Assembly (NCBI GenBank): GCA_013397695.1 | Contig: VYZI01000002.1 | Coordinates: forward strand, 2,047,793 to 2,111,792 | From: Centropus unirufus | Taxonomy: Eukaryota; Chordata; Aves; Cuculiformes; Centropidae | Direction of reading: 5' to 3' | DNA: 64,000 bases | In this document: one piece after another, positions 1 through 12,500 of the stretch | Layout: each line of letters opens with the position of its first letter | Numbering within the stretch: the stretch's first letter is position 1 | Translations under genes and position numbers: made by a program | Notes under the pieces: generated by a model | The model's database searches: none | Seen by the model: the letters and a program-made list of their open reading frames with translations, nothing else | Told to the model about the DNA's origin: nothing

Positions 1-3000
1 AGGTGAAGGAAATATTATAATTGTATATTTAGCCTGCAAACCTGTTTAATGACTAGACAAGGAACTAATTTCTGATGGAACTCATAGATACCACCAGCAT
101 AAAATAACTATCTATAAAAACAGTAAAATGGGTTCTTCCGAATGCTGGATGGTATTTTTTAATATTGGGAAAACACAGTAAAATGCACTTACTTTAAAAA
201 TTTAGGAAGCATGAAATGCCTAGACTTTTAGAAAACATTATACATTCTTTCCCATGACTTTCTTTTAACTGTCCACTTCAATTTTTAATGAGCAAAAGCC
301 TTTTGGCTAGAACACCCCACAGGATCTCAAAGCCTACAGCAGCTTCCATCGTATCAATAACCTTAGCTCAAGCAGCGAAACTTCTGCGGGCAGAGTGACT
401 TTGAAGTAGCTGGAGTTCTGGAGAAACATAGTTTTGACCTAAAATTTGAAATTTTAGAAAGCCTAAGGTGAAGAAAAATCCGAATAGTATCCAACCTCTG
501 TGCCAACCCTTGAAAGCACAAGTTCTATTTCTCAAACGCTGCCTTTCCTCTGAAGCTGGCTTTCTCTTCAAAGTAGAGTGCTTTCAGATGGGCTGTGAGC
601 CTTCCCACGCAGCAAGTACAGAACAGACTGCTGGTTTAGCATGATTACTCTATGTTGATTTTTATTCCGTAGAATCCTGTATGTGCTGGAAATAGAAAGA
701 CCTTGGATAAAAGAAGGACAGAAAAATCACAGAAATGAGAATTCTGTAATACTTGGCTGGTGGGGGACAGAAGCACGTGGGAAGGCACATTCAAACACAC
801 AGTCAAAACTAACTTGCTTACATTTCAAGCTGTAGCTGATAAACCATAAAAATTTCTGCCCTGAGGTTTTAAGTCAGCCTTCTTGGAGTTAGGTATTCTT
901 TGCCAAGTCAGATCCAAGTTTGGACTTCTGATCTATATAGAATCTCAGAAGTTGGGCTCACCAGAATAAGAAAAAACGTGTACCACGTGCATGTCTGTTA
1001 TCTGCATATTCATCGCGTCTCTCTCCCTACCTCTTAGTCAAATTCCCAAAAGCTTTCAATGTAAATACCATTCTCTCATCACGTAGCAATGAAAGGAGAA
1101 TTAATAAAATAAATAGATCAGCCAAGAGAAGTAAAATAGATAAGAAGAGACACAGAAGAGGGCATGGGTGTGGGAGGATGTGCAGTTCATTTTTACCTCT
1201 TAGTGTCACTCAGCCACATATGCACACCACAAAAAATGGCAAGAGGGATCTTGCCGACCACGAAACACAAAATCTAATGGGGAGGGTAGAAAAGAATTGA
1301 AAAGGTGAATTCGGTCTGCGCTCCTTTATCCCACTACTGATGACCTGAAACTATACCAGTCCTGGTGAGACTGGTACATGCTAGTACAAGTAACCTTGCT
1401 GGACCTTCACTGGAAAAAATGATTACATTGGATTTTATCATGGGTTTATCATCCCATACAAGACACCACGAAAATTACGTTCATCCATCAGTCACTATAA
1501 GCTGCCTATATATTGCACTTGGCAAGAAGCAGACAAGTATTCGAGAAAACCAGTTAAGCATGCCATTCTTCTTGGTCTTGCGTTTACACATTGATCTTCT
1601 GTGTGAAGTGACCACACAGCTTTAGCATGTTCCAGTCAGTGATCATGTCAAATGATTTACAAAAATGCCATGATCAAAGGTATTATTGATTTTGTTTCTT
1701 CACACTAAAGGTAAATTCCTGTCTTTTTTTTTTTTTTAGCAAACACCCACACCTCCTGCTAACTCTCCCTTTAGGCTACTAACTTCCAGTGTTCATCACG
1801 AACAGAAAGCATACATTTAGAAATAAGGTGCCTAGACAAAGATGAAAAATCGCTTATTTTAAATGCTGGAAAGTGTTCCACCATAATACTAAATTTATTT
1901 AGTACCTATCTGCAGTTTAAGCTCCACCCAAGAGCTGAACCAGTTCACTGAGCTAGAACCAGTTATTTGAAATGTTTTAGGTACTATGGAGATATTAATG
2001 ACAAAAATATGTCAGCCTTCAAGATAAAGAAGGAAAACAATTCAAGTAAGACACTAAGATAAGGTTTGTGCAGTGCTGGGGGTTTTGGCACCAGTCTGAT
2101 CCACGTGCATACAAGCTGTATTTGAGTTACTTAAGTATAAGATGTCGGTCACTTTTAATATGCCACATCCATAGGTTTTGTATTAATAGAAGCTTTTTTT
2201 TTTGGTCAGAATTGTTTAACTTGTCATTTAAAACATAAAGCTATTTAGTGGTAAATGGAGCAGCAGTAGATACCTTCTGTATGACTTGTGCATAAAAACT
2301 CCATCTTGATTTGAGCCATGTTGAATTGAACTATTTTGGTGACAACCACTCTCGCCAGGAGGTCATGCAATAGCATTTCTCAGCCTGCAGGGATTGTCTG
2401 TAGCTGATCTGAGACAACACCATCAATAGTTTTCTGCTTCCCTGCATCGTATTTCAAGAAGGCATCATCTTTCACACAGTTTACTTGTTAAATATTATGC
2501 AAAGATGTCACTCATTTGAAAAAAAAGACAGCATAAGGCATGCCTACACTAAAAATTTACTCATTTTAATATAAATTACTGAAGATCTCTTCAGGGGTTG
2601 AGGTTTGGATGTTTCAATACTGCCACTAGTTTTAACTCCATCATAAAACAGAATGAGTCAAGCACACAGCTACTACATAGAACCCTATGTTTATTTATCT
2701 GTACATTCATTGAGCTCCATAAAAGGATTGTGTCAATCAAACCATCCAATATCTCAGCAAATCTAGAAAATCACCACTTAAATCAGCAGCCCATTTTCTG
2801 CACAAGTTTTGTAACACGAGTCCCATGCCATCTGTCCAAAAGATAGACATGCGCTTAAGAGAGACATAAGGCAATGGTTGGACCACTGTAACCAAGATGA
2901 GGATTGGGGTCATGGTCCAAGCCTGTACACATATTTAGTTTCTTATTTTGACAAGCATCCCATCTTACCTATAAAGCAAGAACCTCTCTCCTGAAATTTA

Positions 3001-4723
3001 AAACAAACAAGTGTACTTTTACAATCATTCTGTGTACCACAATGTAATAAAATAAACATTAAAAAGTAAATACCAGCACACCACTCACTGCAACCTAACA
3101 CTGAACAAACACAGAAACAGTGACAGTAGATTTGCAATAACTGTTATTTTCTACTCAGACCCTTCATACCAGACTTCTACCAAAAGGTAAATTTCAAAGT
3201 TTAAAATTCTTGAAAGGCCAGGAGCACTTTGGAGGCTTTTCCTATTCCTCTGAACATTGGATAACACTATGCGTCTGCAACTGGCCTTGACTGAAAAAAC
3301 AAGTTTATTTTTTATGCCTGAGTAAGATCAAAAAGTGCATACAGTAAACATTCTGACAAGATCAGGACTACTGAACAAACATCTCCTGGAATTGGGATGA
3401 TCAACTTCAGCTCTAGTACTGAGGCTGGTAAACATGCCCTACACAGGGCAGAGGAAAGCATGTGGTCTGGAAAGGTCTGGAGTCAGATGCTGGCCCTAAT
3501 GGATTCAGGTGAGTCAGCATTTCATTCACAACTGAATAACAGAGATTTATTTTGTAAGCATATGTAAGAAGGCACAAAACAAGTAAAGAAAGGCAGCTTC
3601 AGAATATGATTGCTAACAATCAACCTCCGAAATCAGCAGGACAACCAGAGAAGGACTTTTATTAGCCTTGATCTTCCAAAGGTGCCCTAGACTGTCCTAC
3701 ACACCACACTGGTTAACACAGGTCACTTCTGAGTGATAAACAGCCCAGCAAATTGCCAGAAGCACTAATGAGAGTACACGCTGCAAGAAACTCAACAGTT
3801 TGAGCCATCAAAAAAGGGATTCTAAGCTGGGCATGAGGAGCCGGCAGTGTCAAGACTGTTATCAAGTTGAGATTTTCTAACTCTTTCCTTCCACTAGCTA
3901 CATTAGCATAACCTGCTGCACGAAACACGGGCAGTGGTGGAACAGAAACACCGCCTTCCTATACAGAGAGTGTTTGGGGTTTCAATCCTCATTAACACTA
4001 CTCTCATTTAAAATCCCTCTGGGAAAAAAAAGTAGTAGACTTCCCTTTAGGTCTCCACTCTCTGCACTGTGAATAGAATGCTATAAGAAGTTTTACTTAT
4101 ACTTTAAATTTCTAATCATCCTGCGTTGCTACTTGTACGTCAGCCTCAGAAAAAGGTATCGTGCAATCTGCACCAACGTGCCAAGGCTCTGCCCATTGCA
4201 GCACACCACAGATCTCTCCCAGACCTACTTAGTGCACGCAGCAAGATATTTTAAAACCGGTTAAGTAACCGTGCCTCTTTGCCATTAGAACATTTACCCC
4301 TGTCCTACTCATTCCTGGTGAACTAATTTCACACTGAGTAACCATGCTGCTAGTTCTTTGGGCTCGCATGGAACTACACACACAATGAAGGGTTGCTAAA
4401 CTGGGACTTAACAACTGATTTAATTTCCTTAATGTACACACTGTGCCCACCTAGATTTGAAGAGAGAAATGAGAGGAGATGGCACAAATAAGGTTCATCA
4501 TAGCTATTAAAAGTGAGAATATCTTGAGTTAGGTGCAAGCACAAAATTCAGACCTAACGCTACCACAAGCCCTGGGTGAACATTTTGCCTCAAAAAATAG
4601 CTTAAATTACCTGCATTTAAGAGGACACACAGCTGTGTAAATCTGCATCCTCCAGGCAGCGGTGTTTACAGCACTTAACACCTGGAATGAAATATAGGTG
4701 CTCAAAGTACCCATGGGGAGCAA
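1..4723. other. Unique AT-rich non-coding DNA
   Basis: No gene, RNA or recognisable transposable element is visible here. All open frames are under 90 codons, and their translations are low-complexity or leucine/cysteine-rich without domain motifs. A T14 run at 1724-1737 followed by AG looks superficially like a splice acceptor. The sequence after it (1740 onward) has no sustained open frame with a donor, so I do not call an exon. Confidence 0.6.
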
Positions 4724-4985
4724 ATCATAGAATCATTTAGGTTGGAAAAGACCTTTAAGACCATGGAGTCCAACCATTAACCTAACACTGCCAGGTCCAC
4801 CACTAAACCAAGTCCAAAAGCACCACTTCTACCTGTTTCTTGAAAGCCTCCTGGGATGGCGACTCAACCGCTTCCCTGGGCAGCCTATTCCAATGCTTGA
4901 CAACCCTTTCTGTGAAGGAATTTTTCCTGACATCCAGTGTAAACCTTCCCTGGTGCAACTTGAGGCAACTCCTCGTGTGCTATTA
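4724..4985 (-). mobile_element. CR1 LINE, 3'-end fragment
   Basis: The plus strand starts ATCATAGAATCATTTAGG and continues through TTGGAAAAGACC. This is the complement of the CR1 3' end (GGTCTTTTCCAACC then TGATTCTATGA), so the element runs on the minus strand. Further in are CR1-typical complements of the ORF2 C-terminus and short 3' UTR: 'GGGATGGCGACTCAACC' (the VESPSL region), 'CTGGGCAGCC' (the RLPRE region) and 'CTGTGAAGGAATTTTTCC' (the FFT region). Similarity fades near 4985. It is a 5'-truncated copy of about 260 bp, as is normal for CR1, and cannot be active. The inner boundary is approximate. Confidence 0.93.
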
Positions 4986-5371
4986 AGAGCCATGTCCTTG
5001 TCTGACCTGCAGCCCTATTCAGTGCAATTGATGATCGCAGACTTCAGATTTTACCAAGCAAGGAGCACATTTGATTAGGACAGCATTAACATGTCATGGT
5101 GGCGAATGAGTGTAGATCTGCAGCAGTTCTGTTAGAGATTCTGGAATAAAACCAGTTTAAAAAAGGAGAGATTTAGAAGAGAATTAGGCAATCTCCTCAC
5201 TTTGTTTTGCATGGACTAATTAACAATAACCACAAACTGTACTAATGAGACAGGCTTTATCTAAGTGTAAGCAGCAAAACCAACCTCCAAAGCAATTCCC
5301 TGTCTAAGCTTTAGGTCTTCTTCAACCTTAAAAATGCATTCCATACCAATTTATTTTAATTACTCATAAGC

Positions 5372-5382
5372 GGGGGGGGGGG
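5372..5382 (+). repeat. G11 homopolymer
   Basis: Eleven consecutive G residues sit in an otherwise AT-rich stretch, followed by ACACACTC. Such runs can form intermolecular quadruplexes and are prone to length change and sequencing error. No flanking regulatory context is visible. Confidence 0.9.
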
Positions 5383-5794
5383 ACACACTCATACCTTAGA
5401 CATTTAAGCCCAAATTTCACTAGTACACAGATGAGTTAAAGACCTCCATAACATGGCTCAGAATGCAAAAGATGACAAGCTGTTGAAGGTAATGATGCAA
5501 TAGAGAGATTAAATTTATCTCACAAACCATTCAAATCTGGACAGAGACAGATGGGGAAAGTATATCAAATGTCAGTATTTCAGGGGGAAAATTTGAAATA
5601 GAGAAAACATAATTACAAAATCCATTTAGGAAATATAAAATCTACTAAGGTCTGAATCCTATAGCCCCAAGAGGTCTCAAATGCTACTGCTGAAGGACCA
5701 ATGTTTCAATTTAATTGTGCAGATATTCTGAATATGTATTTTACAAATAATAGAAGTTTCTGCCCATCTGCTCCCTACCCCATGAAAAGACAGC

Positions 5795-5895
5795 CTAGCC
5801 TCATTGTCCAACCATAGGACCTGGCTTCAAATCCTGGCTCTGATTCCACTCTTTTCTGAGTCTCTGGGAAAATAATTTAACTCCTAAGGACCCAC
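5795..5895 (+). mobile_element. MIR-like SINE remnant (tRNA-derived/core part)
   Basis: The segment reads like a decayed MIR on the plus strand. It contains GGCTTCAAATCCTGGCTCTG, matching the tRNA B-box-derived 'GGGTTCAAATCCTGGCTCTG'. After it comes a degraded 'ccact...ctgagtctctggg' and then AAATAATTTAACTCCT, matching the 'gggcaaattacttaacctct' core. The B-box-like GTTCAAATCC could suggest a tRNA gene, but no cloverleaf can be drawn. Boundaries are approximate. Confidence 0.65.
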
Positions 5896-7504
5896 TATTG
5901 GTGCTGACTAATCCTGCATAAACCCTCTGATGTATCGAAATTTAACTAATGGATTATTCTGGCGCATGTACTTTAATCTGATGCTAGTTTCCCCTTGACA
6001 ACTGGGACAGGAAATAATTAGGCCACTAAAGTGTCTCCTGTCTGCTCTCACAAGGGAGTCTTGAGCAGGAGGAAAGTCACCATCTCAGCTTTACCCAATT
6101 CCCCATCCCAAGTCCTTGGGAAGACTGGAGCTCTAGCAGACAGCCCGTTGCCCTTACTTCTCCACCACACAGGTACAAGTTAGGGCAAACCAGGAGCCAG
6201 CGTCACTTACAGCTGAACATAGCATAAGACAGGCTCTTCTCTTGGTCAAATATTGTACTGAGAAAAAGCTAGTTACGTTTCAGTTGTCTACAATTTGAAC
6301 CCAAAATCAAATGTTTTATTTAATGAACAGAAACTGCATATCCTAGTCCACAAATCTGCAATTCTATGCTGGTTCTTGTTACTGCCTTCAAAGTGATAGA
6401 GAACCAAGAGAGAGCAAAATTTCCTCTCAGCTGCACTCCTTCAACTACTACAAGTATTAGTCCTGTATATCCTTAAATAAATTTTTCAACTCTTCAGTCA
6501 TCTTCATGTGATTAAAGTATGAGGCAACAGCCTCTTTTACTCAGGGGATCTTCACCCTCTCATTATCTTTATATTCATGCTGCTAACAATTCTGATGGTA
6601 GCTAAGTCTGACTGTTCCACCTAGTCTTTTCCTGAAATTAGAGGATGTGACCTGAACAGTTCATTTCGATAGGGTTAGAAATTAGTGACACCACATCTAA
6701 GCCCAATGAAAATTTAAAACTAGGTGAGAAATGTACCATTTCCTGCACGTACTTCAGCTCACAGCAGGACACCTTTTATTTATCAGTAAAGAGCTGCCCA
6801 TCTCACAAATGACCCTCTTCTTCCTCACGTTGGTGTTGCAGTTAGTATTCACAGTAAAAGCTATGGAAGAGAGCAGGCACTGTTGGGCTCAAATATTCCT
6901 TTTCCCAAATGAAGGTTTCATCAAGAAGTGGGTTGCAGCGATGCAAGCAATATGTTTTTCACATGACAGAGAGGACATCAAGACACTGCTGAATGCTTAC
7001 CAGCTGGTTGGGGGTGAGGTGGGAATTAGAAGAGAGAGGAGTGAGGAGGGTGTCCTAGCTGTTTGCATTAACAAGCCAACACACACAGCTGTCAAATGGT
7101 TCACAGGAGATGACACCGCAGCCCTGGCTCTACCACAAGCTATAACGGATTATGTGGCTCTTCTGAACTGTCCCCTTGAAACGGTCAGATAAGCCTTGCT
7201 CTGCAATTCTTCTGGTCACTGCGGCTCAGCATAAAGCAGCAACCTCACAGCTATAGAGGACAGACTCACAAAAATGCCCAAAAACATATTTAATACATTT
7301 TGACTTTAAGGCCAGAAGGACTGCTCTAATATGTCACCTGACTTTGCCTCTGACGAAATGCAGCATATAAATCCCAGACATCCTTCAATTCCTCCCAGGA
7401 CATCTTTTAAAAAGCCATCCTACCAATGTGAGACATGAGCTGATGGAGATAAAGCAGCATTCCCTGATGGTTCCAATGGATAACACCCCCACGTACACAT
7501 TCAT

Positions 7505-7507
<3 letters not shown>

Positions 7508-7541
<34 letters not shown>
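7508..7541 (+). repeat. A34 homopolymer
   Basis: Thirty-four uninterrupted A residues follow TTCATGGT and precede CCTGCTTGAA. CR1 elements do not end in poly(A), so this is not a CR1 tail. No AATAAA lies within the preceding 50 bases and no flanking target-site duplication is obvious, so a retrocopy tail is possible but not supported. Such pure runs are unstable and are often mis-sized in assemblies. Confidence 0.9.
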
Positions 7542-7545
<4 letters not shown>

Positions 7546-8612
7546 CTTGAATTTGTCTAGCTTCACTTTCCAGCCACTTGATCTTGCTCTGCCTTTAACA
7601 CCTGAAGATCCCTCTCCTTTCAAAAATTATTCCCTGTGTGGGCAATTATAGTTGTCACACAATTCAGAAACATGTAAGATGTTCTCACTTCTACCATAAT
7701 AATTTAAAAGTAGAACTAGTCCACTTTTTTTAAAAAAGTAAGTTTGTAGACAAAAATGTCCTTCTCCCTAATTAAAAAGAAGGGGAGAAACAAGCATTTT
7801 GGAAGAGAGGCTTGGAGACTCTTTTTAATTACTTTGACAAAAACTTAAAGGGATTTTTTTTTCTCCTTTTCCCAAATCTCCACCTCCTTTCATTTTTCAG
7901 TCGTTAAATCTAAGAGGGAGACAGCTAGATGGAAATGACATTTAAAAATCAAACAGTTATAAACCCACAGAATTTAAAACTCTGTACTGAAATTTTCAGT
8001 AGGGTAAAAACTGAAAGCATGAAAGGTTTCCTTTTCTCTTTGTTTAGGTAAATCTATCTTGGCAGGTTACAGTCTACCATTAAAATTATATTCTTGAAAA
8101 TAAAAATATGCAAAAACATTTTTTTGAAAAAAAAGTAGCTTCCTCCTCTGCTACTCATCTCTGCAATGCCCTTTGTCTCCTCTTCTTTTAGAATTTACTT
8201 CTATTTTCACTGTTCCTGAGCTTTTACCGTAGGTCCTTTTTTTTTTTTAAAGATACCAAGAAAGAAAATTCAAATGCTACTGAAGGATAACTAAATACAG
8301 CTAAACAATCACAAACAGTATAAATTAGGCAGCATAATATAAATCTCATGTATTGAAATTACTTCTCATTACAGCTTTTCCTAACTTCTACATCCCATTT
8401 GACAAACAAATAATTTTTACCTCGTATTTAAAGTATGGCTGCCAAATTCAGAACATGAATACTTGTGGGAAAATAGGAGAATGCTAATGAGTAGACTTTT
8501 TATCAATGACATTGCATTTTTCTGTTTTCATTGTTCACAGTGCTAATACAGCTTCGGGAAGATAGTGCCGCTTGAAAATGCAGCTACTGATAGAAGCAAA
8601 TCATTAATAATG

Positions 8613-8638
8613 GCAGTTACTTTTTTCCAAGTAACTGC
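8613..8638. repeat. Perfect 10-bp inverted repeat, 6-nt loop
   Basis: GCAGTTACTT, then TTTTCC, then AAGTAACTGC forms a perfect 10-bp stem. It sits in an ATTAAT-rich stretch. It could be chance, a cruciform-prone site or a paired transcription-factor half-site. No transposon ends or duplicated flanks were seen. Confidence 0.75.
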
Positions 8639-9199
8639 TCCCTTAAATCTGAATATTTATTAAATTATATTTTACATATTAACAGTATCAGAAAGCCGAA
8701 CAAGAGAAGACAGGGTTTATTTTTCCTGTTTTTTCATCCAGAAAAATTATTACTGGAAAATAATTAAAATTACCAATTAATTTGGTTTCTCTAAGACAAA
8801 AATCTCTTTCCTGCTAAAAGTAACAGGAAAAAGAGTGATTTTCCAATCCAAAATTAAATTTTAAGATGCGAAAGTAGAGGAAGGGGATAAATATGAAGCC
8901 CCCCAATCATTTTCCCAGTCACCTCCTGAATCACTCACCCATTTTTCTGACAACAAACCTACTCTAATCTAGAATAGAGGTTGACAATGACGTTCCTGTG
9001 GTCACAACACTCCATTATATTAGGCAAATAAGCGTTTCTTTTATTCATAATATCCTCATGTTTTGCTTTCAAAAGTCACTCAGGTGAATTTACTGAATAT
9101 ATTTTCACAACAGTAGATCAATTTTGGGAGGGCTTAGGAACACATAATTATTCCATATCATTGCATTTTACTGCTGTGATGGAATAAAGTTATCCAATG

Positions 9200-9227
9200 A
9201 AAAAAAAAAAAAAAGAAGAAAAAAAAA
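9200..9227 (+). repeat. A-rich simple repeat
   Basis: An A run interrupted by GAAG at 9215-9218 continues as A again to 9227, then TAG. It is low-complexity sequence with no adjacent retroposon body recognised. Confidence 0.8.
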
Positions 9228-9544
9228 TAGATCCATTCCAGAGCAAAGAGGGTTTATTTCTTTCTATTTCTCTTTTTTTTCTTTACAAATGTCCCCAGCT
9301 ATTATACTTTCATAAGCAAAATGATTCACCGCAGGAAATGAAGCGTTAATGTAGCTTCACGACATTTTGAAGCTACAGCTGTTTCCATAGACAAGATTTT
9401 TAGCCCTGAATGTCCTAGTAGCACTTGGAGCTGAAAGCATCTATTGAGAGAAGAAGGGCTTGACCCTTTGCTCAGTGCCTTCAAAGTTGTGAGTCATATG
9501 GCCCAGAAAGAATCCCTGGAGTCTTCAAAAATAAAAGTGCAACA

Positions 9545-12500
9545 TTACCATTGTGCTACTAATGGCTTCTGTAAAAAATCATATTTACCTTTACGCACCA
9601 AACTACATAAATCAGTCTGAAAATTGTAACTGCACTTTTCAAAGGATAATCGCAAAGAAACAGAAAGCTGGAGGCCTGGACAGGCAGACCTCACTGATCC
9701 AAGAGGAGCTGTTTTGGCTCTCACTGCCATCTGCAGTGCAGATTCCCTCTGGGCCGTGCTCTCCTCTGTTACTCCAAGAAAGCCAGTGTGATAACAACTA
9801 CATAGATTGCTTTCCCAAACAAGAGTGGGTAGGAATCACAACTGCCGACAGCTGTACGGACTTCAATTCTCTTCAACAAAGTTTGCTTCATTTACCATTT
9901 TCAGAACACTTTGCCTCTCAACAAAACTTTTTCAATAGCTTCAGTGAGACGTCCCATCTCTCAGAGCCTCAGCCAAGGCCAATAGGCAATGGCTGGGTCT
10001 CTGAAAAGGAAGGAGATACCTGCAGGCATTGCTGAACAACTGTGAAGAGGTCAGCCACTACCAGCACCATCTCACGTCCAATGTAATCAGGGCAGAACAG
10101 GGAAATGCATTTGAACTACCTGCATAGAATAAAACAAAGATGGAGGAATGAATCTCTCTAAAAACAAAAAAAAAAGAGAGAGAACGTGAAAAAAAATCCA
10201 TGAGGTAACTAGGAAAAAATGCTGAGGAAATCAACTATCCAGGAAAAAATGAGTAATTAGTGTTTCCAATTAAGGAAAGGGAAAATAACTGGAAAATAGA
10301 ACCAAAGGAGAAGAATACTGCAGGCAGTAATATCAAAGAAGACAGGAAGACTGGTAGGAACAAGATAAAGGAGAACATGGGGACGAAAGGGTGGGAACAG
10401 AAACTTATTCGCCCAAGAGCTGTGGAGCATTGGGGATTGGACTAAAGAGACAGTGCTGATGTTTAGAAAAGCATTAACTTATGTTAAAAAATAATCAGTT
10501 TACATAATTCCATGCTTTCAGGTTTAGGTAGTGTCTTCTTTAGAAATCTGAAGAGTTAAATCAGATGTGTGTGGGTGACACAGCATTATTTGGGTTGGAC
10601 TCTGGAAAGACCTGGGGAAAGCTACTAAAACCAAGCAAAGCAAAGTGTTCCAGCAAAAGAAAAAAAATGAAAGCCACGGTAATTAAATACACTTTGGAAA
10701 GAATCAATGAATTCAAAATCAACTTTGCTTCCCCAGGAAAAGAGATCATCTCTTTATGGTCATACAGGCAGATCAATTAAAATCTTTTGTTCACTATTGT
10801 GGGAAAGATGCACTTTGACCTGCCAACCAAGCCCCTTTCCAGTGAAGAGGCTTTGGCTAACTGTATAACAAAATACTTTAATTCCAACATACTCCAAGTA
10901 ATCTCTTAGTCTTCTAAGACACACAAGAAAAATTATTACTAAAGGATACAACAACAAATTTTGTCTTCCTCTAGATGAGTCTTTCAAGAAATCCAAAAAG
11001 TGACAGAGCTGCATCTGACATGAAAACAACTATCTTGCAGATAGACCACGAATAAAAAAAGTCCTGTAAAAAGGATTGGCTTGCCAGACATGCAAGGGCC
11101 AGATGAACATATAGGTTCAGCCCATCCTCAAGTTTCCTGCCTACAGCTAGTGTGACACTTCCCCATGTCTGCAGACTCTGAAGGGTTAACTACACAAGGG
11201 CTTTTTCCTATTCAAACCTCTGTGCAACCTATTTCCTTACCCAGAACATCCCGTGCATTGTGCTAGCACACAATGAAACTATTCAGAAATTCTTATGATT
11301 CAGTCTTTTTCTGTCATTGGTTTTCAGCTCTAAGCTAGGGAAGTGTTACTGTAGAGTAACACAAGTGGTCTGCTTAAAATGACTTTTGAGTTTTTAATTC
11401 ATCTCTTCTGGGCTTAGAGCAGCACAATCTGAAAGAGAATCTAGTTCCTACTATGTTTCACATCCTTAAAATAAATCGATGAAACGTGGCTTCATTACTC
11501 TCTTCCTCGGCTATAAGAAAGATACTGGATTAGATCATTAAAGTCAGAGGGTCACTAAAGACCACAGCAATACAATGATTTTGGCCAGCTGAGGGAGCAG
11601 GTCTATTGTTCCTTAGTGATTCAATAGATGATATATCTTTCCATTCTGGAAGGATGCTGCTATCAAATGTGCATCAACTTCTTCGGATTTAAACATTCAT
11701 TTCCATCTGAAAAGGTACCCTTCCTAAATTATCTGTGTTCCACATGTAATGCTTCACAGTAATCAAGTAACACAGCTAAGACTGACATGGACATTTGATT
11801 GCTGCAGATGAGGGCTTATGGCTACTGAGACCACAAAGTTAAACCATCTGTAATTAAAGACAATAAAGAAAACCCCTGCAAGCCTCGATGTCCCCAGAAA
11901 AGCTTAGAGAATAAGCTAATACAACAGCATGGGGAGGGAGGTGTCTCATGGACAGGCAGTTTGTGGCTCCATGTCAGCTTGCCAAGCCTCTAATGATGAT
12001 CTACACAACCTTATTCTTTAGTGTGGATATCTGACCCAGGAGCAATCTCAACTGGAAGGGTCTAGTGTGTTTCATTTAGAATATGCCAGGAAAATTAAGA
12101 AATTCTTTATCAAAACAAAACTAGAGAGGGTGGAGTTAATTCTTTCCAGGTTTAGACACAGGCTGATCCAACAAGCCTAGCTTTGTCTCACATCTGTTGG
12201 AAAGACAGAAAATTTGCTTACACTTGCCCTCAGGAAGGGCAAACTCAGTAGCAAAATATTGGTGGCTCTATAAAATAACTTGTTTCTCATATTGCAGAAG
12301 GCAAAACTCTAAAAGATTATGGTATCTCCTCGCTGGAAGACAAAAACAATGTTCATTTATTAAAGATGCTGTGCTAAGGAGGATTTGCTGCCACATACAC
12401 ATCCTTCCAATTTTGATGTAAATCTCATAAATAAAATTAACAAAACTGTCTTTCTCCATGGCAGGTAATTTTTTATCATAGCCAAATGTCTTAACAAGTA

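Larger units (their letters stand above)
5896..9544. other. Unique non-coding DNA with one unassigned 153-codon ORF
   Basis: The block is mostly AT-rich with A and T runs. One open frame of 153 codons lies at 6731-7192 on the plus strand. Its N-terminal third is hydrophobic (for example MTLFFLTLVLQLVFTV near residues 27-42). The remainder is mixed, with no motif I recognise and no codon pattern or splice context that favours coding. The pure A34 run at 7508 lies about 315 bp past its stop. I do not call it a gene. Confidence 0.5.

Noticed and set aside
1724..1820. T14 plus AG resembling a splice acceptor
   Set aside because: The downstream sequence lacks a sustained open frame ending at a donor, and T runs are common in this AT-rich DNA.
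5820..5845. B-box-like GGCTTCAAATCC suggesting a tRNA gene
   Set aside because: No cloverleaf or A box at the right distance; the sequence continues as a MIR-type SINE, which is itself tRNA-derived.
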